A stretch of 64,000 bases of DNA from UBA1189 sp045612065. GTDB lineage: Bacteria; Bacteroidota; Bacteroidia; Bacteroidales; Bacteroidaceae. The stretch lies in NCBI GenBank assembly GCA_045612065.1, contig JAZKYH010000014.1, positions 1 through 64,000 of the forward strand. The letters are read 5' to 3'. Made by a program: the position numbers and the translations under genes. Below are positions 35,377 to 45,083 of this stretch, in pieces. Every line of letters begins with the position of its first letter. The first letter of the stretch is position 1. The notes under the pieces were generated by a model that was not told the DNA's origin, did no database searches, and was given only the letters and a program-made list of their open reading frames with translations.

Positions 35377-37020
35377 TTACACCCGCAGCACGCGGTCGCA
35401 ATATTCCAGTACCGAGGGGCGGTGGGTGATGAAGATTACCGTGCGCTGTCCTCTTGCTTGAGCCAAACGCTCGAGCAGACGGCGTTCCGTGTCGGGGTCG
35501 AGGGCCGAGGTGGCTTCATCGAACAGCAACACCGAGCCTGGTCGCAAGAGCGAGCGGGCTATGGCGATGCGTTGTGCCTGTCCCTCGCTGAGGCCTCCTC
35601 CCTGTTCGCCGCACGCGGTGTCGAGGCCACCTGGGAGTGAGAGCACAAACTCGGCACATGCCACTTGCAGTACCTCCCACAACTCTTCATCCGTAGCATC
35701 GGGGCGACCTAACAGGAGATTGTCGCGGATGGTGCCACTGAAGAGCGTATTGCCTTGCGGCACATAGACGAGGTTGCTGCGTGTCTGTGGAGAGACCTCC
35801 ACTTCGCGCTCGGCATCATACATTGTCACGCGTCCTGCTGTGGGGCGCACGAGTGCCAGGATGAGGCGGATGAGTGTTGTCTTTCCGGCTCCCGTCTCGC
35901 CCAGTACGGCTGTCATCGAGCCTGGTGTAAAGTCCTCGTTCAGGTGCGTTATCACCTCTTCATCGCCATCGGCATATTGGAACGATACGTTAGAGAAGCG
36001 CACGCCGGCCACGCCCTCCATGTGCAGGGGCTCGCCGGTGGTCTCCATGGGTAGTTCCTCTAGTTCCGTCAGTCGTTCGGCCGAGGTGAGTGCGCTCACG
36101 AGGGTGGGTATCATGCGTGCCAAGTCGGCCAGCGGACGCTGTATGCGCCCTACGAGTTGTAGGAATGCCGTCATCACACCGAAGGTGATGGCGCCGCCCT
36201 GTATGCTGAACACACCCCAGAGGAATGCTGTGAGGTATCCTGCCGAGAATCCCATCGACACCAGTCCGCGCGATAGTATGCTGAATCGTGTGCGTACGAT
36301 GACCTCTCCGAACAGTTGCTCCTGCCAGCGTGCCAGGCGGCCCATCATGCCGCTGCTCTGCTCCAGGGTCTTCACGATGGTCTTATGTTGCAGGCTCTCC
36401 TGCATCACCGAGTGTATGTGGCTCTCGCTCTCGCGCACCGCCTTGGTCATGCGGCGCATGCGGTTCACGTAGAATCGGCTGAGCAGCGAGAAGAAGGGCA
36501 GTATCAGCACCAGCACGATGGCCAGCGTGTGGTCCATCGAATAGAGCAGTGCAAACGATGCCACGAGCTGTATCACCGTAATCACGGCAAAGGGCAGTGT
36601 GGTGGTGATGACCGATACCACCGACCCCAAGTCCTGTACCATGCGGTTGAGCACGTCGCCCGAATGGTAGCGCTCCTTGCCTTGCCATTCGCTCTGCAAT
36701 AGCATCCCGAAGAAGCGCGAACGGAATCGGTTGCGCATCTCCACGTCGAGTCGGTTGGCTACCCAGTTGTCCAAGGCGTGCAGCAGAATCTCGAAGAGGA
36801 TGAGGCATCCCATCCCTATGCCATAGAGTGTGAGCGTTCCCTCACGGACTCCCGTGGCAATATCGATGGCATTTTTGCTGAACAGCACGAACACCAATGA
36901 ACAGGCCACCGATATGCAGCCTATGAGCGTACACAGCACGATGCGTCCCCTCACGCCGCGCGAAGCGCCCCATATCCATCGGAGCAATCGCCATGCAGAA
37001 TATATTTCCTTTAATTTCAT
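35377..37020 (-). CDS. ABC transporter, fused permease and ATPase (exporter type)
   Basis: 547 residues. The N-terminal half (about 20-310) has six predicted membrane helices of the ABC exporter type; the C-terminal half holds the nucleotide-binding domain with Walker A GETGAGKTT, the signature LSEGQAQRIAIARSLLR and Walker B SVLLFDEATSALD. It works as a homodimer exporter in the inner membrane; substrate unknown (lipid, peptide or drug). The promoter (37026-37055) ends within a few bases of the start codon. Confidence 0.92.
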   Translation of the reverse strand: MKLKEIYSAWRLLRWIWGASRGVRGRIVLCTLIGCISVACSLVFVLFSKNAIDIATGVREGTLTLYGIGMGCLILFEILLHALDNWVANRLDVEMRNRFRSRFFGMLLQSEWQGKERYHSGDVLNRMVQDLGSVVSVITTTLPFAVITVIQLVASFALLYSMDHTLAIVLVLILPFFSLLSRFYVNRMRRMTKAVRESESHIHSVMQESLQHKTIVKTLEQSSGMMGRLARWQEQLFGEVIVRTRFSILSRGLVSMGFSAGYLTAFLWGVFSIQGGAITFGVMTAFLQLVGRIQRPLADLARMIPTLVSALTSAERLTELEELPMETTGEPLHMEGVAGVRFSNVSFQYADGDEEVITHLNEDFTPGSMTAVLGETGAGKTTLIRLILALVRPTAGRVTMYDAEREVEVSPQTRSNLVYVPQGNTLFSGTIRDNLLLGRPDATDEELWEVLQVACAEFVLSLPGGLDTACGEQGGGLSEGQAQRIAIARSLLRPGSVLLFDEATSALDPDTERRLLERLAQARGQRTVIFITHRPSVLEYCDRVLRV

Positions 37021-37025
37021 AGTGG

Positions 37026-37055
37026 CAAAGATACAATATGCCGAGGGGAGAACAA
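37026..37055 (-). promoter_or_regulatory. Promoter of the ABC transporter gene
   Basis: Minus-strand TTG (37053-37055), 19-bp spacer and TATCTTTG (37026-37033). It lies 6 nt before the ATG at 37020, implying a leaderless or near-leaderless mRNA. Confidence 0.72.
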
Positions 37056-37168
37056 AATATTTTTATATTTTTTGTCCTGCCGGCAAGGTATAGTACTAAT
37101 GGTTGCAGCAGTTGTCGGATTCTTGGTGTTAAGGCACATACTTGGTGGATAGTGGTCTTCTATAAAAG

Positions 37169-37200
37169 AGTAATGCCGCGAAATACTTCGCAGCATTACT
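37169..37200 (-). terminator. Terminator of pnp
   Basis: AGTAATGC and GCGAA (37169-37182) pair with TTCGC and GCATTACT (37187-37200) around ATAC, one mismatch, followed on the minus strand by CTTTTAT. The hairpin starts about 40 nt after the pnp stop. Confidence 0.8.
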
Positions 37201-37241
37201 GATGGTAGCAAAGCTACCTATCGAGGGGAGAAATGTGTTCC

Positions 37242-39461
37242 TTATTCCTCGCGGCGGGGACGGGGGCGACGGTCGCCACGCTCGGGACGCTCGCGACGGG
37301 GACGTGCAGAACGTTCCTCGTAACCTTCGGGCTTCTCTATGAGCGCGCGGTGTGAGAGCTTGAACTTGCCAGTCTTGGGATCAATCTCGAGGAGCTTAAC
37401 TTCAATCTCATCACCCTCCTGGATACCTGTCTCCTCCATGGTCTCGAAGCGCTTCCAATCAATCTCAGAGATGTGGAGCAAACCGTCGCGACCAGCCATG
37501 AACTCTACAAATGCACCGTAGGGCATCACGCTGCGCACCTTACCGGTGTATACCTCACCGACTTCAGGAATAGCTACGATTGCACGTACCTTAGCGAGAG
37601 CTGCGTCGATAGACTCCTTGCAGGTGCCTGCAATCTCTACCTTACCTACACCGTCAACCTCCTCGATAGAGATGGTAGCGCCTGTCTCCTCCTGCATGCC
37701 CTGGATAATCTTTCCACCCGGGCCAATGACAGCACCGATGAACTCCTTGGGAATGGTGATGGATACGATGCGGGGTGCGTGGGGCTTGAGGTCTTCACGG
37801 GGTTCGGCGATGCACTCGGTAATCTTGCCGAGGATGTGGAGACGTGCGTCACGTGCCTGGAAGAGGGCCTTCTCGAGAATCTCGTAAGAGAGACCGTCGC
37901 ACTTGATGTCCATCTGGGTAGCGGTCAAACCATCGGCAGTACCAGTGGTCTTGAAGTCCATGTCACCCAAGTGGTCCTCATCACCGAGGATGTCGCTGAG
38001 CACAGCGTACTTCTCTTCGCCAGCGTTCTTGATAAGACCCATGGCGATACCTGAAACCGGCTTGCGAATGGGCACACCAGCGTCCATGAGGGCGAGGGTA
38101 CCGGCACATACGGTAGCCATAGAAGATGAGCCGTTTGACTCGAGGATATCAGACACTACGCGTACGCAGTAGGGATAGTCGGCGGGGAGAACCTCCTTCA
38201 AAGCACGCCATGCGAGGTGGCCGTGACCAATCTCACGACGGCCTACACCGCGCTGTGCCTTAGCCTCACCGGTTGAGAAGGGAGGGAAGTTGTAGTGGAG
38301 GAGGAAACGCTCACGTGACTGGTTGAGCACGTCGTCAACAATCTTCTCGTCGGACTTGGTACCCAAGGTCACTGAGGTCAATGACTGAGTCTCACCACGG
38401 GTGAACACAGCTGAGCCGTGAGGACCGGGCAAGTAGTCGACCTCGCACCAGATAGGACGGATATCGGTAGTAGCACGACCATCGAGACGCTTGCCCTCAT
38501 CGAGGATGCAGCGACGCATAGCGTCCTTCTCAACGTCGTGGTAGTAACGGTTGATGAGCGAGAGCTTTTCGGCGAGTTCGTCGGCATCCATCTCGGCGTG
38601 AGCCTCGGTGTAGGCAGCCTTGAACTCTTCGCGTACAGCCTCGAAAGCCTCGGCACGAGCGTGCTTGTCACGGTTACCCTCGGCAGCGATAGCATAGGCC
38701 TTGTCGGAGCAAGCAGCCTTCACCTCGGCACGGAGGTCATCATCGTTTACCTCGTGGCAATATTCGCGCTTAACGGTTGAGCCTACAGCCTCCATGAGCT
38801 CGAGCTGAGCCTGGCACTGTACCTTGATAGCCTCGTGGGCAGCCTTCATGGCCTCCAAGAGGTCGAGCTCTGAAACCTCCTTCATCTCACCCTCAACCAT
38901 CATGATGTTGTCGATAGTGGCACCTACCATGATATCCATGTCGGCCTTCTCGAGCTGGGCAAAGGTGGGGTTGATAACGAACTCACCATCAATACGTGCT
39001 ACGCGCACCTCTGAGATGGGGCCGTTGAAGGGGATGTCAGACACTGCCAAAGCTGCAGAAGCAGCGAAACCTGCCAATGCATCGGGCATATCCACACCAT
39101 CGGCAGAGAAGAGGATGATGTTCACATACACCTCTGCGTGGTAGTTATCAGGGAAGAGGGGGCGCAAAGCGCGGTCAACCAAACGGCATGTGAGAATCTC
39201 ATTATCTGAAGCCTTACCCTCGCGCTTGGTGAAGCCACCGGGATAACGGCCAAATGAGGCATATTTTTCTCTGTACTCAACCTGTAAAGGCATGAAATCT
39301 GTGCCGGGAACTGCATCTTTGGCGGCACATACGGTAGCCAACAGCACGGTGTTACCCATGCGGAGCACTACTGAGCCGTCGGCCTGCTTGGCCAATTTCC
39401 CGGTTTCCAACGTGATGACTCTTCCGTCGGGGAGAGCCACTGATTTTGTAATCGGATTCAT
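37242..39461 (-). CDS. pnp: Polyribonucleotide nucleotidyltransferase
   Basis: 739 residues; the phosphorolytic 3'-to-5' exoribonuclease of mRNA decay. Two RNase PH-like domains (ALPDGRVITLETGKLAKQ at the start; GGRREIGHG-like GVGRREIGHGHLAWRAL in the second), then a KH domain (EFIGAVIGPGGKIIQGMQEE) and an S1 domain (VGEVYTGKVRSVMPYGAFVE). The C-terminus is an Arg-rich tail (RRERPERGDRRPRPRREE), common in Bacteroidetes. A TATCTTTG box on the minus strand at 39517-39524 is its likely -7 element. Confidence 0.97.
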   Translation of the reverse strand: MNPITKSVALPDGRVITLETGKLAKQADGSVVLRMGNTVLLATVCAAKDAVPGTDFMPLQVEYREKYASFGRYPGGFTKREGKASDNEILTCRLVDRALRPLFPDNYHAEVYVNIILFSADGVDMPDALAGFAASAALAVSDIPFNGPISEVRVARIDGEFVINPTFAQLEKADMDIMVGATIDNIMMVEGEMKEVSELDLLEAMKAAHEAIKVQCQAQLELMEAVGSTVKREYCHEVNDDDLRAEVKAACSDKAYAIAAEGNRDKHARAEAFEAVREEFKAAYTEAHAEMDADELAEKLSLINRYYHDVEKDAMRRCILDEGKRLDGRATTDIRPIWCEVDYLPGPHGSAVFTRGETQSLTSVTLGTKSDEKIVDDVLNQSRERFLLHYNFPPFSTGEAKAQRGVGRREIGHGHLAWRALKEVLPADYPYCVRVVSDILESNGSSSMATVCAGTLALMDAGVPIRKPVSGIAMGLIKNAGEEKYAVLSDILGDEDHLGDMDFKTTGTADGLTATQMDIKCDGLSYEILEKALFQARDARLHILGKITECIAEPREDLKPHAPRIVSITIPKEFIGAVIGPGGKIIQGMQEETGATISIEEVDGVGKVEIAGTCKESIDAALAKVRAIVAIPEVGEVYTGKVRSVMPYGAFVEFMAGRDGLLHISEIDWKRFETMEETGIQEGDEIEVKLLEIDPKTGKFKLSHRALIEKPEGYEERSARPRRERPERGDRRPRPRREE

Positions 39462-39516
39462 CTTAAATAATTTATATATATTACGTCTAAATTAATATGT
39501 TCATCTAAAATTCGGG

Positions 39517-39524
39517 CAAAGATA
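39517..39524 (-). promoter_or_regulatory. -7 box for pnp
   Basis: TATCTTTG on the minus strand, 56 nt before the pnp ATG; no clear TTG at the usual distance. Confidence 0.55.
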
Positions 39525-39576
39525 GCAATAAACGAGCAAATAAAAAATTTTTATTTACAGCGAGTGCAAAAAATCT

Positions 39577-39751
39577 TCACGATTCATCGTAAAGATACGG
39601 ATAAGTGAGCGAAAAACAAATTTTATTTTGATTTTTCACTGTACCGACGCGAAAAAAGCGTCGGTTGCGACGAAGAGATTTGCATATTCCCAGAAGAGTG
39701 CTTTTAGAGTGTTCTCACGACTAAACGTAATGATACGGATAAACGAGCGAA
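39577..39751. repeat. Pair of 37-bp direct repeats with a hairpin between them
   Basis: Copies at 39577-39613 and 39715-39751 match at 31 of 37 positions and share GATACGGATAA followed by GAGCGAA. Between them ACCGACGC (39643-39650) pairs with GCGTCGGT (39658-39665). These lie in the 342-bp gap between pnp and the serine acetyltransferase gene; no gene is visible in the gap. Confidence 0.7.
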
Positions 39752-39803
39752 GACGAAGTTTAATGGGTGAGAGTAATAACGTCTCTCTACAGGACATAAG
39801 ATA

Positions 39804-40688
39804 TCATCGTCGTTGCAACACTTTAGCTTCGGGGGGAACGTCTTCGGTAACCCATACGTTACCGCCAATAATGGCATCATGTCCAATGGTGATACGCCCG
39901 AGAATGGTGCTATTGCTGTATACGATGACGTTATCTTCGAGGATAGGATGTCGGTCGATGCCTTTGATGGGCTTACCCTGTTCGTCGAGTGGAAAACTCT
40001 TGGCTCCGAGAGTGACACCCTGATAGAGTTTCACGTGGTTGCCGATGATGCTGGTAGCACCGATGACTACGCCCGTCCCATGGTCTATGGTGAAATGGCT
40101 ACCGATGGTGGCAGCTGGGTGTATGTCAATACCTGTCTCGCTATGAGCCATCTCAGTGATGATACGTGGGATGAGAGGAACTCCCAAGCGATGTAACTCG
40201 TTGGCTATACGGTAGTTGCTGATAGCTCGTATAGCTGGGTAACAGCTGATGACCTCACCGTAGCTGGTGGCAGCAGGGTCGCCCTCATAGGCGGCCACTA
40301 CATCTGTAGCAAGTATGCGGCGTAGGTGAGGGAGCCGGCCGATGAACTGGTTGGCGATATTCTCGGCCTCGCTTATGGGGCATTCGTTTTTGTCGGCAAA
40401 GCAGAGCCCCGCTCTGACTTGCTCTACGAGCTTGTGGTAGAGGGCCTCGACGTTGACTCCCGTATGGTAAGCGATGGTATGTTCACTGATACCGGAGTAG
40501 CCGAAGTAACCTGGAAATAGGATGGCACGGCAGAGGCCGACAATTTCGCTTAGCATACCGAGATCGGGTAGGGGATGCCCGTCTGTGTGGTGACATAGGG
40601 GGGAATCTGCGAGTTGAGAGCTCGTGAGCTCACTCACTATCTGTGCAAATCGTTCGTTGGCATTCATCCTGCTGTATTGAATATTCAC
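39804..40688 (-). CDS. cysE: Serine O-acetyltransferase
   Basis: 294 residues. The C-terminal half is a left-handed beta-helix of hexapeptide repeats with the SAT signature: GIDIHPAATIGSHFTIDHGTGVVIGATSIIGN, LYQGVTLGAKSF, HPILEDNVIVYSNSTILGRITIGHDAIIGGNVWVTEDVP. The N-terminal helical region is longer than in E. coli CysE, as is usual in Bacteroidetes. It makes O-acetylserine for cysteine synthesis. The exact start is uncertain (ATG at 40688 or 40667). It lies 12 nt after the EnvC-like gene and probably ends the dut operon. Confidence 0.85.
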   Translation of the reverse strand: MNIQYSRMNANERFAQIVSELTSSQLADSPLCHHTDGHPLPDLGMLSEIVGLCRAILFPGYFGYSGISEHTIAYHTGVNVEALYHKLVEQVRAGLCFADKNECPISEAENIANQFIGRLPHLRRILATDVVAAYEGDPAATSYGEVISCYPAIRAISNYRIANELHRLGVPLIPRIITEMAHSETGIDIHPAATIGSHFTIDHGTGVVIGATSIIGNHVKLYQGVTLGAKSFPLDEQGKPIKGIDRHPILEDNVIVYSNSTILGRITIGHDAIIGGNVWVTEDVPPEAKVLQRR

Positions 40689-40700
40689 ATCTTTATATCG

Positions 40701-41954
40701 TTACAATGCCACCCATTGTTCAGGATTGAGACTCTGTGTGTCTTTGCGGAGTTGGAATTGCATGGTGTAGTTGCCCGAAGCGTCGGGGCGGATGAGGCCC
40801 ATTTGTTGGTTGATCTTGACCTTGTCGCCTTTTTTGACTTTCAGCGAAGTGAGGTTGAAGTAGGCCGAAATGTATTGCCCATGACGCACCATCACAATGT
40901 AAGAACCCTGTATCTGTGGGTGTTCGAAAATGAACGAGACGGTACCATCGAAGACGGCACGGGCTTGGCAGTTTTGCTGACCACGTATGTCTATACCATT
41001 ATTATTATATTTCACGTTCTTTAGTCCCTCCACATAATTGACACCATAGTGTGAGGTTACCAGATAGGGGCCTGTGATGGGTACGGGGAGGCGTCCCTTA
41101 TTGCTCTCAAAGGAACCGGAGAGCTTCTTGTCTGCCGCGTTCTGACGGTAGACTGGCATCGCTGTACCGCTTGGCTTGCCCGATTCAGTGGTCTCACCCC
41201 CGGCCTTCTGCTGCTCGGCATTGCGGGCGGCTATCTCGGCCTCGATGATACGGTTTATCTCCTCATTGAGGCGGTTGCGCTCCTTCTGTTGGTTGGCTAT
41301 GCGTTCGCGTATCTCCTTTTGCTTCTTCTTAAGTGAGCCCACGAGCTTCTGCTGCTCGGTTTTGCGGTGGTCAAGTTCTTTCTTCTCTTCCACACGTTTG
41401 ACAAGGAGAGCTTGCTTGGCCTTGCGGGTATGTTCCAATTCGGCACGTTTATTGTTGAGCTCCTCCTGCTTGGTCATCAATGCTTCACCTTGTTTCTGCT
41501 GGAAGGTCGAATATTCGCGCAGGTAACGCATGCGGCGTACCATCTGGTTGAACGATTCTGCTGAGAGGAGAAACATCAGACGGTTCTCGAAGGTGTTTTT
41601 TGTTGTCATCAGACGTAGGGCATTGGCGTAGTGGTCGCGGCGGCGGTCAAGCTCTGTCTGTAAGGTCACGAGCTGCTCCTCGATACTCTTTATCTCCCGG
41701 TCGGTAGCGCGTATGTCGGCATCTAATCGGTTTACGAGTTGCTCCTGCTTCTTAATCTGTGCAGTTAAGGCTGATAGGGCAGCCAGTTGGCTCTCAGTGT
41801 CTTTTTCTGCTGTGGTCAGCAGTTGCTTCGACTCGCTGATTTCCTGCTCCAATTTGCTGCGTTGACTCTCCATCTCCGCAACTTTAGAGTTGGTCTGGCC
41901 ATAAGTTACAGTGAATAAGAATGATAGGGCTATGAGGCTGAGGAGGCGGTTCAT
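40701..41954 (-). CDS. Murein hydrolase activator (EnvC-like), coiled coil plus M23/LytM domain
   Basis: 417 residues with signal peptide MNRLLSLIALSFLFTVTYGQ. Residues about 25-245 are two coiled-coil segments rich in Glu, Lys and Gln (KLEQEISESKQLLTTAEKDTESQL). The last 125 residues form a LytM-like domain (VTSHYGVNYVEGLKNVKYNNNGIDIRGQQNCQARAVFDGTVSFIF). The usual HxxxD zinc ligand appears as NNGID, so the domain looks catalytically inactive, as in EnvC, which activates amidases at the septum. It follows DUF4292 with a 1-nt gap. Confidence 0.87.
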   Translation of the reverse strand: MNRLLSLIALSFLFTVTYGQTNSKVAEMESQRSKLEQEISESKQLLTTAEKDTESQLAALSALTAQIKKQEQLVNRLDADIRATDREIKSIEEQLVTLQTELDRRRDHYANALRLMTTKNTFENRLMFLLSAESFNQMVRRMRYLREYSTFQQKQGEALMTKQEELNNKRAELEHTRKAKQALLVKRVEEKKELDHRKTEQQKLVGSLKKKQKEIRERIANQQKERNRLNEEINRIIEAEIAARNAEQQKAGGETTESGKPSGTAMPVYRQNAADKKLSGSFESNKGRLPVPITGPYLVTSHYGVNYVEGLKNVKYNNNGIDIRGQQNCQARAVFDGTVSFIFEHPQIQGSYIVMVRHGQYISAYFNLTSLKVKKGDKVKINQQMGLIRPDASGNYTMQFQLRKDTQSLNPEQWVAL

Positions 41955-41955
41955 G

Positions 41956-42783
41956 TTATCTAATCATATTAATAATCGACATCAGTTGCTCAAGGTCTAC
42001 TTGTTTGTAGCGCGAAAGGTCTGTGTTGCTCTGCCAGCCTGTGTCAAGAGTGGAAATACCAGTAAGTTCAATGTGTGCGCCGATGGCATGAGAAGAACCG
42101 CTTACCGACACGTCGTATGTCGTGGGGTAGGCATAGCTGTCCAAAAACTCGAAATCATCATAGCGCCATATCGTTGCATATTGCTGCAAATTGAGGTTGG
42201 TCTGCTGCAATTGCTTGCAGTCGGCATCGGTGTAGAATTTACATTTGAGTATACGCTGGCGGCTGGGCTCTATGAGACGTTGTTTGCCAGAAGTGCTGAT
42301 GGTGAACTCCCCAGTATGGCGCCACACCTCTTTTTCTCCTGGGATAAACAGACGGTTCCAGAAAAGGGCTTGCACGGTGTTAAAGTTGATGCCGGCAAGG
42401 TTGGCTTTCCCAGATGAGTAGTCAAACAGGGCGTATCGCTTGTTCACTCTGTCGATGATATAAACTCCATTAGGCGTGAATTCTATGACAGCAATCTCCA
42501 TCAACCCGAGGGCTGTGATACTCATTTGCACAGTCTCGTCATAGCGCATGCGGAGGCGTCCCTTCACAGCCGCTTCGTGCCCGTTATAGTTAAGGGTGAT
42601 GGCGGTTTTGGCATTCATAAATTGTACATCGGCGGGATATTGCGCCAAGGGAGCAAGCATTTCGTTTCGTTGCTTCTTCGTGAATGCGGCCGGAGCCTCA
42701 GCTTGTCGTGTACTACGGCAGCCAGTGAGGGTAAAAGTGAGCAGTGCTACGGCTGCGAGGCTGATGTGTAATCTTGTTCTCAT
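41956..42783 (-). CDS. DUF4292 lipoprotein
   Basis: 275 residues from ATG at 42783 (MRTRLHISLAAVALLTFTLTGCRST, lipobox Cys about 22); the open frame extends upstream into the TPR gene. The body has the LolA-like beta-fold features of DUF4292 (VKGRLRMRYDETVQMSITALGLMEIAVIEFTPNGVYIIDRVNKRYAL). It is coded between a TPR lipoprotein and an EnvC-like protein, the same order as in many Bacteroidetes. Probably an envelope lipid/protein-handling factor. Confidence 0.82.
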   Translation of the reverse strand: MRTRLHISLAAVALLTFTLTGCRSTRQAEAPAAFTKKQRNEMLAPLAQYPADVQFMNAKTAITLNYNGHEAAVKGRLRMRYDETVQMSITALGLMEIAVIEFTPNGVYIIDRVNKRYALFDYSSGKANLAGINFNTVQALFWNRLFIPGEKEVWRHTGEFTISTSGKQRLIEPSRQRILKCKFYTDADCKQLQQTNLNLQQYATIWRYDDFEFLDSYAYPTTYDVSVSGSSHAIGAHIELTGISTLDTGWQSNTDLSRYKQVDLEQLMSIINMIR

Positions 42784-42788
42784 AAATA

Positions 42789-44537
42789 TTATTTCGTTCC
42801 TTTTATCTTTTTGTCCAAATTCTTGTCCACCATTCCAGCATCCTGTTGCAATGTAAGTGCCTTCCTCCAATACTTAAGTGCTTTGCTTTTGTTGCCCAAT
42901 CGGTGGTAGATGTCTCCAGCATGCTCGTAAAGTTCTTCACTGGGTTCAGTGTCTATTTCGAGGGCTCGTTCGATGTAGGTAAGTGCCTCCTCGTAGCGCT
43001 GCATTTTATAGAGTATCCAGGCATAGGTGTCGAGGTTGGTGGTGTTGTCGGGCTCAGCTTCGATGGTACGTCGGCTCATCTGTTCAGCCTTCTCCAGTTC
43101 GATTCCCTCCTCGGCGAGGCAGTAGGCATAGTTGTTCAGTACGACATAGTTTGATGGTGTGTATTGCAATGCGGCTTCATAGCAGGTATAGGCCTCAGTG
43201 GTCTGTCCCTGTCCTTGTAGCAGGTCGCCCATGGCGGTGTAGATATCTGCAGCCATTTCTGCGTCGCTCTCTTTGGTTATTTGGCGCAAAGCCTGTCGGT
43301 AGGTCTCTAACGCCTCCTCAGGTCGGTTCATAAAATAGCACAGTCCTATACCTTTATAGTAATAGTATTCGAGAACCTCTGGAGTATAGTCAATACCCTC
43401 AGAACAGATGCGTACCATCTCCTCTACATCGTTGCGCTGAGCTGCATAGGAGAGCAGCTGGCTGCGTGCCGGGATATGGTCGGGCTCAACCTCAAGCATA
43501 CGTGTCAGGATAGGGCGGATGCGCTCTTCAGGCTGTTTTAGGCTGGCCATGTATTGTGCGCATAGGTAGCCCAATCGCGCCGACTGTTGGGGTAGGGCGA
43601 TAGCGCGTTCAAAGAGGTCCATAATCCAGATGCTGTCTCTGCCTTCTTTGATGAGCTGTGCCATCATGCGTATCTTGAGTTCCTCGTTTATGCCGTCTGT
43701 CATCATTACCGAATCGGCCATAGCAAGGTAGCTGAGTGTGTCGCCCTGTTGTCTGTAGTATTCAGTAAGGGTAATCTTTGCGGCTCCATTGTCGGGCTCT
43801 TCAGCCAAGATATCTTGTAATATGGGTTCGGCTTCGTTAGCACGTCCGTGGTCCATGTACACCTCGGCAAGTATCACGCGATAGTAGCTGTTGTCGGGGT
43901 ATTCTTTAGCTAATGCCTCCATTTCGTCAAAGGCTCCCTCAGTGTTGCCCACGAGCAGGTAGTTGCGTACCTTCTCCATGCTGATGGACTCGGATTTACC
44001 TGTGATGACCTCCAATCGGGTGAGTACGTCAATGACCTTATCGTACTGCCCTACATGGTTGTACAGGCCCACCAATGCTGGTAACAGTTCGCCATTGCGC
44101 TTCGGAAACCGCTGCTGCATCTTCTCGATGGTTGCTATAGCCTTGTCATATTCTCGGTTGTTCTGATAGTATATGGCCAATGTTTGACGATACCAATAGT
44201 TGTCAGGCTCTCCCTCTATGGCTTGTTGCAGTGCCTTGGCCGCTTTCTCTTTCTCGTTCAGCGCCAAGTGATAGTTTGCCATCCTGTATAGTGCCGAAAG
44301 TGCAGTAGGGCATAGCGCCAAGCAATGCTGCAGCATTTCGAAGGCCTCGTCGTAGTGGCCTTGTTGCTCCAATTTTACAGCTTCGAGGTAATAGTACTCA
44401 TACTTGCGCTGGTCGCTTGTAGACAGTATGACCTCCTCTTTGTCGGGCACGACGGTTCTGCGTGTTGTTCCACATGAGGTGAGCAGCACGGCAAATATTA
44501 GCAATAGTTGTCGAATACGATACACGCTATTTGTCAA
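42789..44537 (-). CDS. TPR lipoprotein
   Basis: 582 residues, lipoprotein signal (IRQLLLIFAVLLTSCGT). At least ten tetratricopeptide repeats fill the protein (YYYLEAVKLEQQGHYDEAFEMLQHCLAL, YNHVGQYDKVIDVL, YAWILYKMQRYEEALTYIERALEID, YHRLGNKSKALKYWRKAL). Likely a scaffold in the periplasmic face of the outer membrane. Second gene of the dut-TPR-DUF4292-EnvC-cysE group, 12 nt after dut. Confidence 0.9.
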   Translation of the reverse strand: MTNSVYRIRQLLLIFAVLLTSCGTTRRTVVPDKEEVILSTSDQRKYEYYYLEAVKLEQQGHYDEAFEMLQHCLALCPTALSALYRMANYHLALNEKEKAAKALQQAIEGEPDNYWYRQTLAIYYQNNREYDKAIATIEKMQQRFPKRNGELLPALVGLYNHVGQYDKVIDVLTRLEVITGKSESISMEKVRNYLLVGNTEGAFDEMEALAKEYPDNSYYRVILAEVYMDHGRANEAEPILQDILAEEPDNGAAKITLTEYYRQQGDTLSYLAMADSVMMTDGINEELKIRMMAQLIKEGRDSIWIMDLFERAIALPQQSARLGYLCAQYMASLKQPEERIRPILTRMLEVEPDHIPARSQLLSYAAQRNDVEEMVRICSEGIDYTPEVLEYYYYKGIGLCYFMNRPEEALETYRQALRQITKESDAEMAADIYTAMGDLLQGQGQTTEAYTCYEAALQYTPSNYVVLNNYAYCLAEEGIELEKAEQMSRRTIEAEPDNTTNLDTYAWILYKMQRYEEALTYIERALEIDTEPSEELYEHAGDIYHRLGNKSKALKYWRKALTLQQDAGMVDKNLDKKIKGTK

Positions 44538-44549
44538 TTTTCAATAGAA

Positions 44550-44984
44550 TCACACTCCTGTATGTCCGAATCCACCGGCTCCGCGCTCGGTCTCACTGAG
44601 TACCTCAACGGCCTCCCATTCCACCTGCTCATGGCGTGCAATGACCATCTGGGCTATTCGCTCACCATCTTCAATGACGAAGTCCTCGCTCGACAGGTTC
44701 ACCAAGATCACTCCCACCTCTCCTCGGTAGTCAGCATCTACAGTACCTGGTGAGTTGAGTACGGTGATTCCTTTCTTGATGGCCAGTCCGCTGCGTGGGC
44801 GTACTTGTGCTTCATATCCTTCGGGCAGGGCGATGAAGAGACCTGTGGGCACGATGCAGCGTGCGAGGGGTTTCAGTACGATGGGCTCTGTGAGATTGGC
44901 ACGCAGGTCCATACCCGCCGAAAGGGGGGTGGCATAGGTGGGCAGTGCGTGGTGCGAACGGTTTATAATTTCTACTTTCAGCAT
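44550..44984 (-). CDS. dut: Deoxyuridine 5'-triphosphate nucleotidohydrolase (dUTPase)
   Basis: 144 residues with all five trimeric dUTPase motifs: AGMDLRA, RPRSGLAIKKGI, NSPGTVDADYRGEVGV (catalytic Asp), GERIAQMVI and RGAGGFGHTG at the C-terminus. It hydrolyses dUTP to dUMP, keeping uracil out of DNA. First gene of a five-gene minus-strand group and divergent from the fumarate reductase operon. Confidence 0.96.
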   Translation of the reverse strand: MLKVEIINRSHHALPTYATPLSAGMDLRANLTEPIVLKPLARCIVPTGLFIALPEGYEAQVRPRSGLAIKKGITVLNSPGTVDADYRGEVGVILVNLSSEDFVIEDGERIAQMVIARHEQVEWEAVEVLSETERGAGGFGHTGV

Positions 44985-45083
44985 AGTCTAAATATATTTT
45001 CCGCGAAAATACACATTTTTTTCGTTCTTCCGGTCGTTTCTCACCTATTTTTATATAAAAGGGCGAAAACTTAGTTTTTTGTC

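Noticed and set aside
40701..41954. Active M23 endopeptidase
   Set aside because: The expected HxxxD zinc ligand reads NNGID, so an EnvC-like activator is more likely.
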